From Dehalococcoidia bacterium (GTDB lineage Bacteria; Chloroflexota; Dehalococcoidia; UBA1151; UBA1328): a stretch of DNA of 5,951 nt. Below the pieces are notes generated by a model. That model made no database searches. It had not been told where the DNA came from and saw only the letters and a list, made by a program, of their open reading frames with translations. The position numbers were made by a program, and so were the translations under genes. Location: contig JASLNQ010000145.1 in the NCBI GenBank assembly GCA_030745955.1, positions 1-5,951 on the forward strand, written 5' to 3'. Below, piece after piece: positions 1 to 5,804 of this stretch. Within the stretch, counting starts at the first letter, position 1. The number at the start of each line of letters is the position of its first letter.

Positions 1-1
1 C

Positions 2-340
2 TTTGTCGAGGCAATGGATGACGACCTGAACACTCCCCAGGCACTCGCCGCGGTCTTCGACCTCTGCCGTGAAGTGTTCCGGGGGCGTGACGCGGGCATC
101 GATGTTTCGGGCGCTGTCGAGTCGGTTCGTGATTTAACCGGCGTCCTTGGACTCACGCTCAAGGAGCCGCCCGACAGGTCGGGATTCACCGACGCCGAGA
201 TCGAGGCGCTCATTCAGCAGCGCACCGCGGCCCGGGATGACAAGCGCTGGGCCGATGCGGACGCCGTACGGGATCAGCTTGCAGAAGCCGGGATCTCGAT
301 CTCCGACGGCGCCGAAGGCACCACCTGGTCACGGAACTAA
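2..340 (+). CDS. cysS: Cysteinyl-tRNA synthetase, C-terminal part (5' end outside the window)
   Basis: This is the last 112 residues of cysteinyl-tRNA synthetase, the cytosolic class I enzyme that joins cysteine to tRNA-Cys using ATP. The frame is already open at base 2, so the catalytic Rossmann core with its HIGH and KMSKS motifs and zinc site lies off the left edge. Two family signatures are visible. The first is AMDDDLNTPQALAAVFDL near the start of the fragment, the well-conserved entry to the helical tRNA-binding (DALR) region. The second is the C-terminal block with KRWADADAVRDQLAEAGI followed by GTTW just before the end, the usual close of bacterial CysS. The stop codon is TAA at 338-340. 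That stop lies inside the first copy of a short tandem duplication (331-378). The downstream gene points the other way, so cysS ends its transcription unit here. The identification is firm; only the missing part is unknown. Confidence 0.95.
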   Translation, partial: FVEAMDDDLNTPQALAAVFDLCREVFRGRDAGIDVSGAVESVRDLTGVLGLTLKEPPDRSGFTDAEIEALIQQRTAARDDKRWADADAVRDQLAEAGISISDGAEGTTWSRN

Positions 341-378
341 GCTGGGCAACCCGATTACGGGACTAAGCTGGGCAACCC
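331..378. repeat. Imperfect 26-base tandem duplication spanning the cysS stop codon
   Basis: Bases 331-352 and 357-378 are the same 22-base word with one mismatch (A at 335, G at 361), giving a period of 26 bases. The shared core is ACTAAGCTGGGCAACCC. The first copy supplies the last sense codons and the TAA stop of cysS; the second copy lies wholly in the gap. Between them CCCG (350-353) can pair with CGGG (358-361), and AGCTGGG (366-372) can pair with CCCGGCT (380-386) with one G-U pair. These hairpins lack a T tract, so a terminator role is only possible. The simplest reading is a small local duplication. Confidence 0.8.
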
Positions 379-387
379 ACCCGGCTA

Positions 388-441
388 CTGTCATGCTGAA
401 CTTGATTCAGTATCGCCTGCGAAGCTGAAACACCCTTCGAC
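388..441. repeat. Candidate dispersed intergenic repeat element with alternating CTGAA/TTCAG arms
   Basis: The stretch starting at GTCATGCTGAAC contains CTGAA (396-400), TTCAG (406-410) and CTGAA (425-429). The middle arm can pair with either neighbour, giving mutually exclusive small hairpins. TCGC (413-416) and GCGA (419-422) add a further mini-stem, and the element ends in CCCTTCGAC. From memory, sequences of this look recur between genes in many environmental bacterial genomes. Only one copy is present here, so the repeat nature is an inference. I see no coding signal in it. Confidence 0.4.
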
Positions 442-455
442 GTATGCACAAATTC

Positions 456-478
456 CCCTCTCCCTGCGAGGGAGAGGG
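456..478. terminator. Perfect 10-bp hairpin between convergent genes, possible bidirectional terminator
   Basis: The arms CCCTCTCCCT (456-465) and AGGGAGAGGG (469-478) are perfect reverse complements around a 3-base GCG loop. The hairpin sits between cysS (ending at 340) and the dikinase-like gene (ending at 545), where both transcripts need to stop. A proper T tract is missing on either side; on the - strand only a short AATTT follows. It may therefore be a weak terminator, a mRNA 3' end stabiliser or a member of a dispersed hairpin family. The structure is certain, the function is not. Confidence 0.5.
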
Positions 479-544
479 CGTGTGGGTGGTTCCTAAAGAC
501 GCATGCAATCCGACTTCTATTTCACACCAATGCGCCACGCTACC

Positions 545-3154
545 CTACACCAGCGGGTTCAGCACGACCGTCCCGGTGCTGCCGTCGACCGCGATAACCT
601 GCCCGTTGGCGATCTGTTTCGTCGCCACCTGCGTCTGAATCACGCATGGAATCCCGTACTCCCGGCTGATCAACGCGGCATGCTGGAAATTCGCCCCGCT
701 ATCCAGGACCAGTGCCCCTAAAAGTGGGAACACAGGTACCCAGTCGGGTCCGGCGTTTTCGGCCACGAGGATGTCGCCCTTTTGAACGTTCGGCGGCGTC
801 GAATTTCGGGTGACCACCACGCGGGCGACGCCGGTGAAAGATCCTCGCGAAGACGCTGTTCCGTGAAGTGTTGAGCCATCCTCGCTCAGCCCCCGGAGCG
901 GCTTCTCACCCTCATCTTTTTTGACTTTTTCAGGCGGTTTCGTGCCGAGATACTCGGGCATTGTCAGCTTTGAGTTTTCTGTAAATTCATCTTTTGCCCG
1001 GATCACCAGCGACCGCAAACCCGAGTAACCGCCGGCCGCGGCAGCCGACTCCAACTGGGCCATCCGCAAAAAGAACACATCGTCGGGGACATCGATCCAG
1101 CCATCCCGCACCAGCGCAGTTCCCAGGCGGTGGACCGCTTCACGATATTCACCGATCGTGCACTGCTCGATGAGGTAGTTGTGGTTCTCCATCATCTTGA
1201 TGACTTGCGTCGCTTTGAACAGTTCGAGCTCGAACCGCTCTCGAAGCTTTTTGTCACCACCTATCTTCTGGCGAACATCGCTGGTAGACGTTTCCCGCCG
1301 GCGTTTCGAATCGGCCAGTCTTCGATTCAACTCGTCGAGGTCCTGCCGCACATAGGACCCGATCGAATCCAGGGGTATTTCGGGCTTGATATTCCAGGTG
1401 GGATCGGTCGGTCTCCAGGCGGTCCCGTAGCCGCTACCGCTACGACGTCCCCAGGTCTTCAGCATCGACCGGAACCTCGTGCGGAACCTGCGAACGGCAG
1501 GTCTCTTACCCGCGCCACGCTCGAATATCGCATCGTAATCACGCTTCTCGAAAACATCGGACAACCACTCGTCCGATTGCACGAGGGCTGCCATTCTGAC
1601 CAGTCGCCCAACCAGCCTCGATGTCATGTGGTCAAGCGCAATGGTCAGGTCCGATCCCTCGATTGCTGAGATCCCGATCGTTTCGGCAACGAGCTTCCGG
1701 GCCGCGTCGTCTTCCTTTTCCGTCAACCCCGCCCAACCGCGCCAGTGGAGATCTGTCTCATGATCGACAGCGACAAGTGTTGCCGTCTTCAGATACGTCA
1801 CGAGTTCTGAAATCGGTGCGCTATCCACCGGTCGTTCCCGCTCCAGCGAGGTGAGTTGCCTGAGGAGCAGCGGCTCGACCTTTGCGTAGTAGTAGGTCGT
1901 GCCTTTATTGACCAATCGACGACCTTCCCGGTGATGCCTGAAGAGCCGGGCGTCGATCTCCTCCCGGTCGTGGGCGGGTTCTGCGGCAAACAGGTGACCG
2001 TTGAAAAGCTTCTTCAGGTATCGCCTTGCCATGTGCTGGCCAGTTGCGTCCACACACCGCTTTTCGACTTCGCCTGACCATATGAGAAAGTCGATGTAAA
2101 GAGGGAGGGTTGGCTCCCGCAAGTAGGCCGGTGTCCAGTAGAGCTCGGCTTCCGACGGGTTATCCCACTCCATCGGAAATTTGGATTCCACCGGTGGTCC
2201 ATCTGTGCCGGTAGTAACCGGCCGGGACTGCAGGATGTGAACATCGTCGTCCTTAACGGCGAACTCGATATCCCGGTCATCGCCCGCGGATTTCTTGGTG
2301 TCGGAGGCAGCCCTGGCAACAGCCAGCAACAGGCCATCAGAAAGCGCTGGATCGCTGCGCCGCACGGCCGGCACCGCCACTTTGTTGGTCTTGCCACCCT
2401 CGCCCGACACGATCATCCAGTCCTTGTCGATCACGTCCCGCCCGGTGATCTCGAACGAAACGGGATCGATGATGAATGAATCCGCGCTGGTTGTCCCTGA
2501 GACAACACCTTCACCGAGCCCGGGAGCTGCATTGACCAGGATCTGATCCTTGCCGTCACGCGGATCGCATGTGAACACGACCCCACCGGCATCCGCATCG
2601 ATCAGCTCCATTACCAACACGGCCATCGACCCCGAATCGTGGGGAATTCCCATGCGTTGCCGGTACGATATCGCACGGCCAGTGTAGTAGGAGGACCAAA
2701 CGTCCCCGATGCGCACCAGGACAGAATCGGCATCGATCGCGTCCAGGAATGTGTCGTACATGCCAGCGAACGAAGCGCCCTCGAGGTCTTCGGCCGTCGC
2801 GGACGAGCGCACCGCAAACGTCGACGACGCCGAATCGATCCGCCGGGCCACTTCAGCCGCCAGGCCCTCGGGCGGTGTCAGCGACGCAAGGAGCTCGATA
2901 ATCGAAGCCGATGCGTCGTTGGCCGAGGCCGTATTGTCGGTGTCGACCGGGCCAAGTAGTCGGGCGATCTCCTCGGCAACAGGTTTGATAAATCCAGCGA
3001 ATGCGCCGGCGTGAATTACGAAGCCGGGCGGTACCGCAGCACCGCTTCTGAGCAGGTCTGCTACCGATGCTGCCTTGCTTCCGACCAGTGAGGACTCAAG
3101 CGCCTGTGGATCGTCGAATTCGACGACGTATTTGTGCAGTCTGTCCGCTGGCAT
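545..3154 (-). CDS. PEP-utilising dikinase-type phosphotransferase, rifampin-phosphotransferase-like architecture, substrate unknown
   Basis: The 869-residue protein (start ATG at 3154) has the order ATP-binding domain, long middle domain, C-terminal swivelling His domain. Residues about 10-314 match the PEP/pyruvate-dikinase N-terminal ATP-grasp domain: GSKAAS near 25-30, VRSSATAEDL at 115-124, FAGMYDTFL next to it, GGVVFTCDP at 190-198, and LQSRPVT closing it at 308-314. Residues about 315-755 are the variable middle region; NPSEAELYWTPAYLREPTLP near 332-351 and the stretch around 657-697 ending DVFFL resemble the substrate-domain blocks of this superfamily. Residues about 765-869 form the phosphohistidine domain with FQHAALISREYGIP; His825 is the expected phosphate carrier. 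PEP synthase and PPDK have a PEP-binding TIM barrel after the His domain; this protein ends there, so it is neither. Length and domain borders agree with rifampin phosphotransferase (ATP + drug to AMP, Pi and phospho-drug), but the middle domain decides the substrate and I cannot assign it. No signal peptide or membrane segment is seen; it should be cytosolic. The open frame extends 30 codons further upstream, but through the secG terminator, so that part is excluded. Confidence 0.82.
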   Translation of the reverse strand: MPADRLHKYVVEFDDPQALESSLVGSKAASVADLLRSGAAVPPGFVIHAGAFAGFIKPVAEEIARLLGPVDTDNTASANDASASIIELLASLTPPEGLAAEVARRIDSASSTFAVRSSATAEDLEGASFAGMYDTFLDAIDADSVLVRIGDVWSSYYTGRAISYRQRMGIPHDSGSMAVLVMELIDADAGGVVFTCDPRDGKDQILVNAAPGLGEGVVSGTTSADSFIIDPVSFEITGRDVIDKDWMIVSGEGGKTNKVAVPAVRRSDPALSDGLLLAVARAASDTKKSAGDDRDIEFAVKDDDVHILQSRPVTTGTDGPPVESKFPMEWDNPSEAELYWTPAYLREPTLPLYIDFLIWSGEVEKRCVDATGQHMARRYLKKLFNGHLFAAEPAHDREEIDARLFRHHREGRRLVNKGTTYYYAKVEPLLLRQLTSLERERPVDSAPISELVTYLKTATLVAVDHETDLHWRGWAGLTEKEDDAARKLVAETIGISAIEGSDLTIALDHMTSRLVGRLVRMAALVQSDEWLSDVFEKRDYDAIFERGAGKRPAVRRFRTRFRSMLKTWGRRSGSGYGTAWRPTDPTWNIKPEIPLDSIGSYVRQDLDELNRRLADSKRRRETSTSDVRQKIGGDKKLRERFELELFKATQVIKMMENHNYLIEQCTIGEYREAVHRLGTALVRDGWIDVPDDVFFLRMAQLESAAAAGGYSGLRSLVIRAKDEFTENSKLTMPEYLGTKPPEKVKKDEGEKPLRGLSEDGSTLHGTASSRGSFTGVARVVVTRNSTPPNVQKGDILVAENAGPDWVPVFPLLGALVLDSGANFQHAALISREYGIPCVIQTQVATKQIANGQVIAVDGSTGTVVLNPLV

Positions 3155-3162
3155 GGCGGAGA

Positions 3163-3168
3163 ATGTTA
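3163..3168 (-). promoter_or_regulatory. Candidate -10 box of the dikinase-like gene, suggesting a leaderless mRNA
   Basis: On the - strand TAACAT lies 8 bases before the ATG at 3154, so a transcript from it would begin at or next to the start codon. No Shine-Dalgarno-like purine run is present in the 20 bases before the ATG (CATTCTCCGCC precedes it), which fits leaderless translation. A -35 match at 16-18 bases upstream is poor (TTTGCG). It also lies downstream of the secG terminator, where a new promoter is needed. Confidence 0.35.
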
Positions 3169-3205
3169 CACGTGCACGCGGTGCCGCAAACCCGGGACCG
3201 ATGAC

Positions 3206-3232
3206 AAAAACAGGGCGCGCCAAAGCGCCCTG
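3206..3232 (-). terminator. Rho-independent terminator of secG
   Basis: Read on the - strand, CAGGGCGC and GCGCCCTG form a perfect 8-bp GC-rich stem (3232-3225 with 3218-3211) around a 6-base loop, directly followed by TTTTT (3210-3206). It begins 21 bases after the secG stop codon. This is a classical intrinsic terminator. It also shows that the bases between secG and 3154 are not coding. Confidence 0.9.
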
Positions 3233-3253
3233 AACCGATTCCAAACCGGAGAG

Positions 3254-3469
3254 TTAGCTGTACCTTACGTTGGCGATCGCGACGGTAACGAAAACGACTG
3301 CCAGGATGATGGTCGCCCGGAACAGTAATTGCTCGACACCGCGACGCGAACGGAACGTGTTGCTTGCTTCGCCGAAGAGAGCCGAGCCAGTACCACGGGC
3401 CTGCAGCAGCAAAATGGTGATCAGCGAGACCGCGATAACGATCAGGATGAGGCTAAAGACGGTTTCCAT
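3254..3469 (-). CDS. secG: Preprotein translocase subunit SecG
   Basis: This 71-residue membrane protein is SecG, the small non-essential partner of SecY and SecE in the inner-membrane protein-export channel, which assists SecA-driven translocation. Two hydrophobic segments are visible, about residues 4-22 and 50-67. Between them lies the family signature: LLQARGTGSALFG at 21-33, then the charged stretch FRSRRGVEQLLFR at 39-51. Length and layout are normal for a compact bacterial SecG. The ATG at 3469 is preceded by AGGAAA at good spacing, and the gene is followed by a strong intrinsic terminator (3206-3232). It lies 169 bases downstream of gatB on the same strand. Common secG neighbours such as tpiA or rnr are absent here. 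I could not pick out a convincing secG promoter in the gap upstream, so co-transcription with gatB remains possible. Confidence 0.92.
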   Translation of the reverse strand: METVFSLILIVIAVSLITILLLQARGTGSALFGEASNTFRSRRGVEQLLFRATIILAVVFVTVAIANVRYS

Positions 3470-3473
3470 GAAA

Positions 3474-3479
3474 TTTCCT
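3474..3479 (-). promoter_or_regulatory. Ribosome binding site of secG
   Basis: On the - strand AGGAAA precedes ATG in the order CAGGAAATTTCATG, with the AGGA core 6 bases from the start codon. This supports the 71-residue start of SecG. Confidence 0.75.
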
Positions 3480-3606
3480 GTGCGCCGCGCATCGACGTCT
3501 CTTTTCGACAGCTATCTATGTTAGGGCTGCAAGGCCGGTAACGCCACTGCACACGTAGCGGTAATCGTCGAATCGGCATCCGGCCCTCGTGCGAATTGCG
3601 AGTGAC

Positions 3607-3639
3607 GCGTCGGCTGGCAGGACGCAGGCCCCCGGGGGC
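3607..3639 (-). other. GC-rich hairpins directly after gatB, doubtful terminator
   Basis: A 12-base perfect palindrome GCCCCCGGGGGC (3628-3639) overlaps the last base of the gatB stop codon, and GCGTC/GACGC (3607-3611 with 3621-3625, loop 9) lies just beyond. Neither is followed by a T tract on the - strand. They may slow or stabilise the transcript end, but they do not make a convincing intrinsic terminator, so read-through from gatB into secG is possible. Confidence 0.3.
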
Positions 3640-5114
3640 TACCTGCTCGCCAGCTTTTCCTTAATTATCTCGGTCGCCTGCATCGCATCGGCCTGCCCGC
3701 GGGTCGCCTTCATCACCTGCCCCATCAGGTACTTGAGCGACGCTTCCTTGCCCGCGAGATAGTCTTCGACAGCCTTTTCATTGTTTTCGATCACCTCGTC
3801 AACAATCGGCCCGAGCGAATCAGCGCCGGAAACCACCCCGAGCCCCAGTTCCTCGATGATCGCCTCCGGTGCGGTGCCGGTTTCGTACATTACCCCGAAG
3901 ACCTGTTTGGCCGAATTGTTATTCAGCTCTCGCTTTCGGAATTTCTCCACCAGCGTCGCGAGCGCTTCCGGTCCGACTTTCGTATCGCCCATGTCCGAAA
4001 TCTCGTCGTTGTTCATCCGTCGGGCCATCTCACCGTTCAGCCAGTTGGCCGCCTCCTTGGCGAACGCATGCTTCGTGTCGGGCACCGATTCGGCAATACC
4101 GGCGCAGACCACCTCGAAATAGTCAGCGGTCGAGCGGAGCGCGGTGAGCAGGTCGGCGTCGTACTCGCTGAGTCCCCACTCCTCGATGAACCGGTTTTTT
4201 CGTGCGATCGGCAGTTCCGGCATCCTGCCCTGGGTTTCGCCGATCCACTCTTCGCTGATCAGCAGCGGCGGGATATCTGGCTCCGGGAAGTACCGGTAGT
4301 CGTTGGCCTCTTCCTTGCTCCGCTGCGAGACCGTGATCTCCTTGCCGTCGTCCCAGCCCCGCGTTTCCTGGATTACACGCTCACCGCTCTCGACAACCGC
4401 AATCTGGCGCTCGATCTCATATTCGATCGCCCTGACCACCGCACGGACGCGGTTCATGTTTTTAACCTCAACCTTGGTCATGAGTTCGGTGTGGCCGACC
4501 GGCCGGACGCTGACATTCGCGTCACACCTGAACGAACCCTCCTCCATGTTCGCGGTGCCAACGCCCAGGTATCGGATGATGTGCTGAAGGTTGTTGATGT
4601 ACGCCTCAACCTGCTCGGCGGTGTGCATGTCGGGTTCGGTCACGACCTCCATAAGGGGAGTCCCCGCACGGTTAATATCGAGGAGCGAATGGACCGTTCC
4701 ACCCTGCGGACCCTCGATGTGGACCAGCCGCGCAACATCTTCCTCCATGTGCACCCGGTTGATCCGGACGCGCACCGGTGGGTCCAGCGGCAGGTCCATG
4801 TGACCCTCGTAGCAGATCGGCTCGTCCAGCTGGGTGATCTGGTAACCCTTCATGAGGTCCGGGTATGTGTAGTTTTTACGGTCGAACTTGGTAATCCGGG
4901 CGATTTTGCAGTTGATCGCCATGCCGATCATCATGGCGTACTCGATGGCCGTCTTGTTTACGACCGGCAGGGTACCGGGCAGTGCCATGCTCACCGCATC
5001 GACCACGGTGTTCGGCTCGGCAGTCTGGTACTCGGCGCTCGATGTGCCGAACATCTTGCTACGCGTCCTCAACTGCACATGTGTTTCGAGACCGATTACC
5101 GCTTCGTACTGCAC
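3639..5114 (-). CDS. gatB: Aspartyl/glutamyl-tRNA amidotransferase subunit B (GatB)
   Basis: GatB is the kinase/transamidation subunit of cytosolic GatCAB. It activates the side chain of Glu or Asp misloaded on tRNA-Gln or tRNA-Asn with ATP, then amidates it with ammonia delivered from GatA. The 491-residue length is normal. The cradle domain (about 1-290) shows GLETHVQL at 8-15, FDRKNYTYPDLMKGYQI at 77-93, HMEEDVARL at 122-130, INRAGTPLMEVVTEPD at 147-162, EEGSFRCDANVSVR at 191-204 and YFPEPDIPPL at 275-284. Glu10, His12 and Glu125 correspond in number to the metal and active-site residues I recall from the Staphylococcus aureus enzyme. The C-terminal helical and Yqey-like tRNA-binding part follows (about 300-491). 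The start is GTG at 5114: it has a GAAAGG site, and an in-frame stop lies a few codons upstream. Oddly, the four zinc-site cysteines expected in the N-terminal part are Gly23, Ser25, Asp39 and Ser42. gatA and gatC are not in the window. Confidence 0.96.
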   Translation of the reverse strand: MQYEAVIGLETHVQLRTRSKMFGTSSAEYQTAEPNTVVDAVSMALPGTLPVVNKTAIEYAMMIGMAINCKIARITKFDRKNYTYPDLMKGYQITQLDEPICYEGHMDLPLDPPVRVRINRVHMEEDVARLVHIEGPQGGTVHSLLDINRAGTPLMEVVTEPDMHTAEQVEAYINNLQHIIRYLGVGTANMEEGSFRCDANVSVRPVGHTELMTKVEVKNMNRVRAVVRAIEYEIERQIAVVESGERVIQETRGWDDGKEITVSQRSKEEANDYRYFPEPDIPPLLISEEWIGETQGRMPELPIARKNRFIEEWGLSEYDADLLTALRSTADYFEVVCAGIAESVPDTKHAFAKEAANWLNGEMARRMNNDEISDMGDTKVGPEALATLVEKFRKRELNNNSAKQVFGVMYETGTAPEAIIEELGLGVVSGADSLGPIVDEVIENNEKAVEDYLAGKEASLKYLMGQVMKATRGQADAMQATEIIKEKLASR

Positions 5115-5120
5115 GGCTTG

Positions 5121-5126
5121 CCTTTC
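5121..5126 (-). promoter_or_regulatory. Ribosome binding site that supports the GTG start of gatB
   Basis: On the - strand GAAAGG stands 6 bases before GTG (5114-5112). The in-frame TAA a few codons further upstream excludes a longer protein, and the protein starts with MQYEAVIGLE as GatB usually does, so the rare start codon is well supported. Confidence 0.75.
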
Positions 5127-5195
5127 GAGTAATTATGCATAAAAATGTTGTAAACTGAATCATTCAGGCATTGGCTTGAATTTTGAATATAGCAC
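5127..5195. promoter_or_regulatory. AT-rich divergent promoter region with a CTGAAT-C-ATTCAG palindrome
   Basis: The spacer between gatB (-) and the cupin gene (+) contains an AT-rich core unlike the surrounding coding DNA, as expected for a divergent promoter region. CATAAT on the - strand (5137-5132) is a possible -10 box for gatB but stands very close to the ribosome site; TATAGC near 5190 on the + strand is a possible -10 box for the cupin gene. Neither has a good -35 partner. A perfect 13-base palindrome (5155-5167), CTGAAT and ATTCAG around one base, lies in the middle and could be an operator. The rest of the spacer to 5296 is GC-rich, with a short direct repeat AACGGCTAC at 5269-5277 and 5281-5289; I see nothing coding in it. 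Confidence 0.4.
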
Positions 5196-5296
5196 CGCAC
5201 GGACCCTTCCTCGGCTCAATTACCGGCGGATACGGCAGACAACGGGCGCGTCATCTGGCGAATCGAGAAACGGCTACTGCAACGGCTACGCACCAC

Positions 5297-5302
5297 GAGA
5301 GG
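5297..5302 (+). promoter_or_regulatory. Ribosome binding site of the cupin gene
   Basis: GAGAGG lies 7 bases before the ATG at 5310, a good Shine-Dalgarno match at normal spacing. It supports this start. Confidence 0.75.
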
Positions 5303-5309
5303 CTGGAAC

Positions 5310-5612
5310 ATGACATACATTGACCCCACCGAAAGTTCTCCTGACAACTACAAGGTGATACTTGAGAACGATCATGTGCGGATGCTCGAGATGACCCTCC
5401 CCGCGGGGACATCGGACAACCAGCACTCGCACCTCGACGAGAGCGTTTACTTCATCTCCGGTGGCAAAGCGAGCATCGTGGACGGCGACGGCGAGACGAT
5501 GGAAGCCGAACTGCCTGACGGCGCAACGATGTGGCACCCGGCGTGGACTCACACCGTGACAAACACCGGTGATACCGAGATCCGGGCCATTATCGTCGAG
5601 AGCAAGAGATAG
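5310..5612 (+). CDS. Small single-domain cupin protein, function unknown
   Basis: The 100-residue protein is a single conserved beta-barrel of the cupin superfamily, probably cytosolic, since no signal peptide or membrane segment is seen. The N-terminal strand block NDHVRMLEMTLPAGT (20-34) is typical of small cupins. Motif 1 is HSHLDESVYFISGG (39-52), giving His39 and His41 as metal ligands. Motif 2 is GATMWHPAWTHTVTNTG (71-87), giving His81 as the third ligand and Asn85 as the usual motif-end residue. The spacing to the expected Glu ligand is one residue short: Glu44 may serve, or the Glu position may be Ser45, leaving a three-His site. Small cupins of this type include sugar-, hormone- and metabolite-binding proteins and dioxygenase-like enzymes, so no reaction can be assigned. 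It is transcribed away from gatB and ends in its own terminator (5678-5722), so it looks monocistronic. Confidence 0.85.
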   Translation: MTYIDPTESSPDNYKVILENDHVRMLEMTLPAGTSDNQHSHLDESVYFISGGKASIVDGDGETMEAELPDGATMWHPAWTHTVTNTGDTEIRAIIVESKR

Positions 5613-5804
5613 CTCTTTCGACTACCCGCTCACTCACGCACCGATCCTGGCACAACCCGGAGCTCCGACCAGGCAACAAGGAACCCGCAATTGGCCTGTT
5701 CGCCGTTGCGGGTTTCTTCTTTGGTGAAACATTTCATTCGCTCGCCATCGACTACCCCGGAACAGCCGCAACACACTCGAACGGCGAAACACCGGCTCCT
5801 TCGT
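5613..5804. other. Non-coding stretch after the cupin gene
   Basis: Apart from the terminator at 5678-5722, I see no gene here. CCTGG (5646-5650) and CCAGG (5669-5673) form a weak long-loop pair. The open frames on both strands have no ribosome site and no recognisable residue pattern, and the - strand frame crosses the terminator stem. Confidence 0.5.
5678..5722 (+). terminator. Rho-independent terminator of the cupin gene
   Basis: AACCCGCAA (5682-5690) pairs perfectly with TTGCGGGTT (5706-5714); allowing one G-U pair the stem extends to 5678-5690 with 5706-5718. An inner GGC/GCC stem (5693-5695 with 5702-5704) tightens the loop. The right arm runs into TTTCTTCTTT. It lies about 65 bases after the cupin stop codon. 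The T-rich flank on the opposite strand (TTCCTTGTTG) is poorer, so any action on a leftward transcript would be weaker. Confidence 0.85.

Noticed and set aside
331..378. Start of a CRISPR array
   Set aside because: There are only two 22-base copies separated by 4 bases, one of them overlapping a stop codon; no spacers or further repeats follow.
444..638. Small + strand open frame in the cysS/dikinase gap
   Set aside because: It includes the 456-478 hairpin, runs antisense into the 3' end of the dikinase-like gene and lacks a ribosome site.
1130..1669. A 179-codon open frame on the + strand inside the dikinase-like gene
   Set aside because: It is antisense to the middle domain, has no recognisable motifs and fits a chance open frame in GC-rich DNA.
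545..3154. Annotation as PEP synthase (ppsA) or pyruvate phosphate dikinase (ppdK)
   Set aside because: Both have a PEP/pyruvate-binding TIM barrel after the phosphohistidine domain. This protein ends about 45 residues after the His, and the large unknown domain sits before it.
3206..3232. Considered as a rifamycin-associated operator (RAE-like palindrome) upstream of the dikinase-like gene
   Set aside because: The actinobacterial element as I recall it contains CTTGCAGCAAG; this stem is GC-rich, different in sequence and followed by five T on the - strand, so it is the secG terminator.
4068..5132. A 354-codon open frame on the + strand antisense to gatB
   Set aside because: It lies over a gatB whose conserved blocks are all present. 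Its residues (rich in Val, Asp, His and Arg) are what the reverse frame of a GC-rich gene gives, and no ribosome site or known domain is seen.
5286..5552. An 88-codon open frame on the - strand antisense to the cupin
   Set aside because: It mirrors the cupin coding sequence, whose ribosome site and motifs are clear on the + strand.
5634..5804. Continuation of the - strand edge frame to the stop at 5634
   Set aside because: The frame runs through the cupin terminator stem and reads as Arg/Cys-rich chance sequence, unlike the Gly/Ser-rich first 49 residues.
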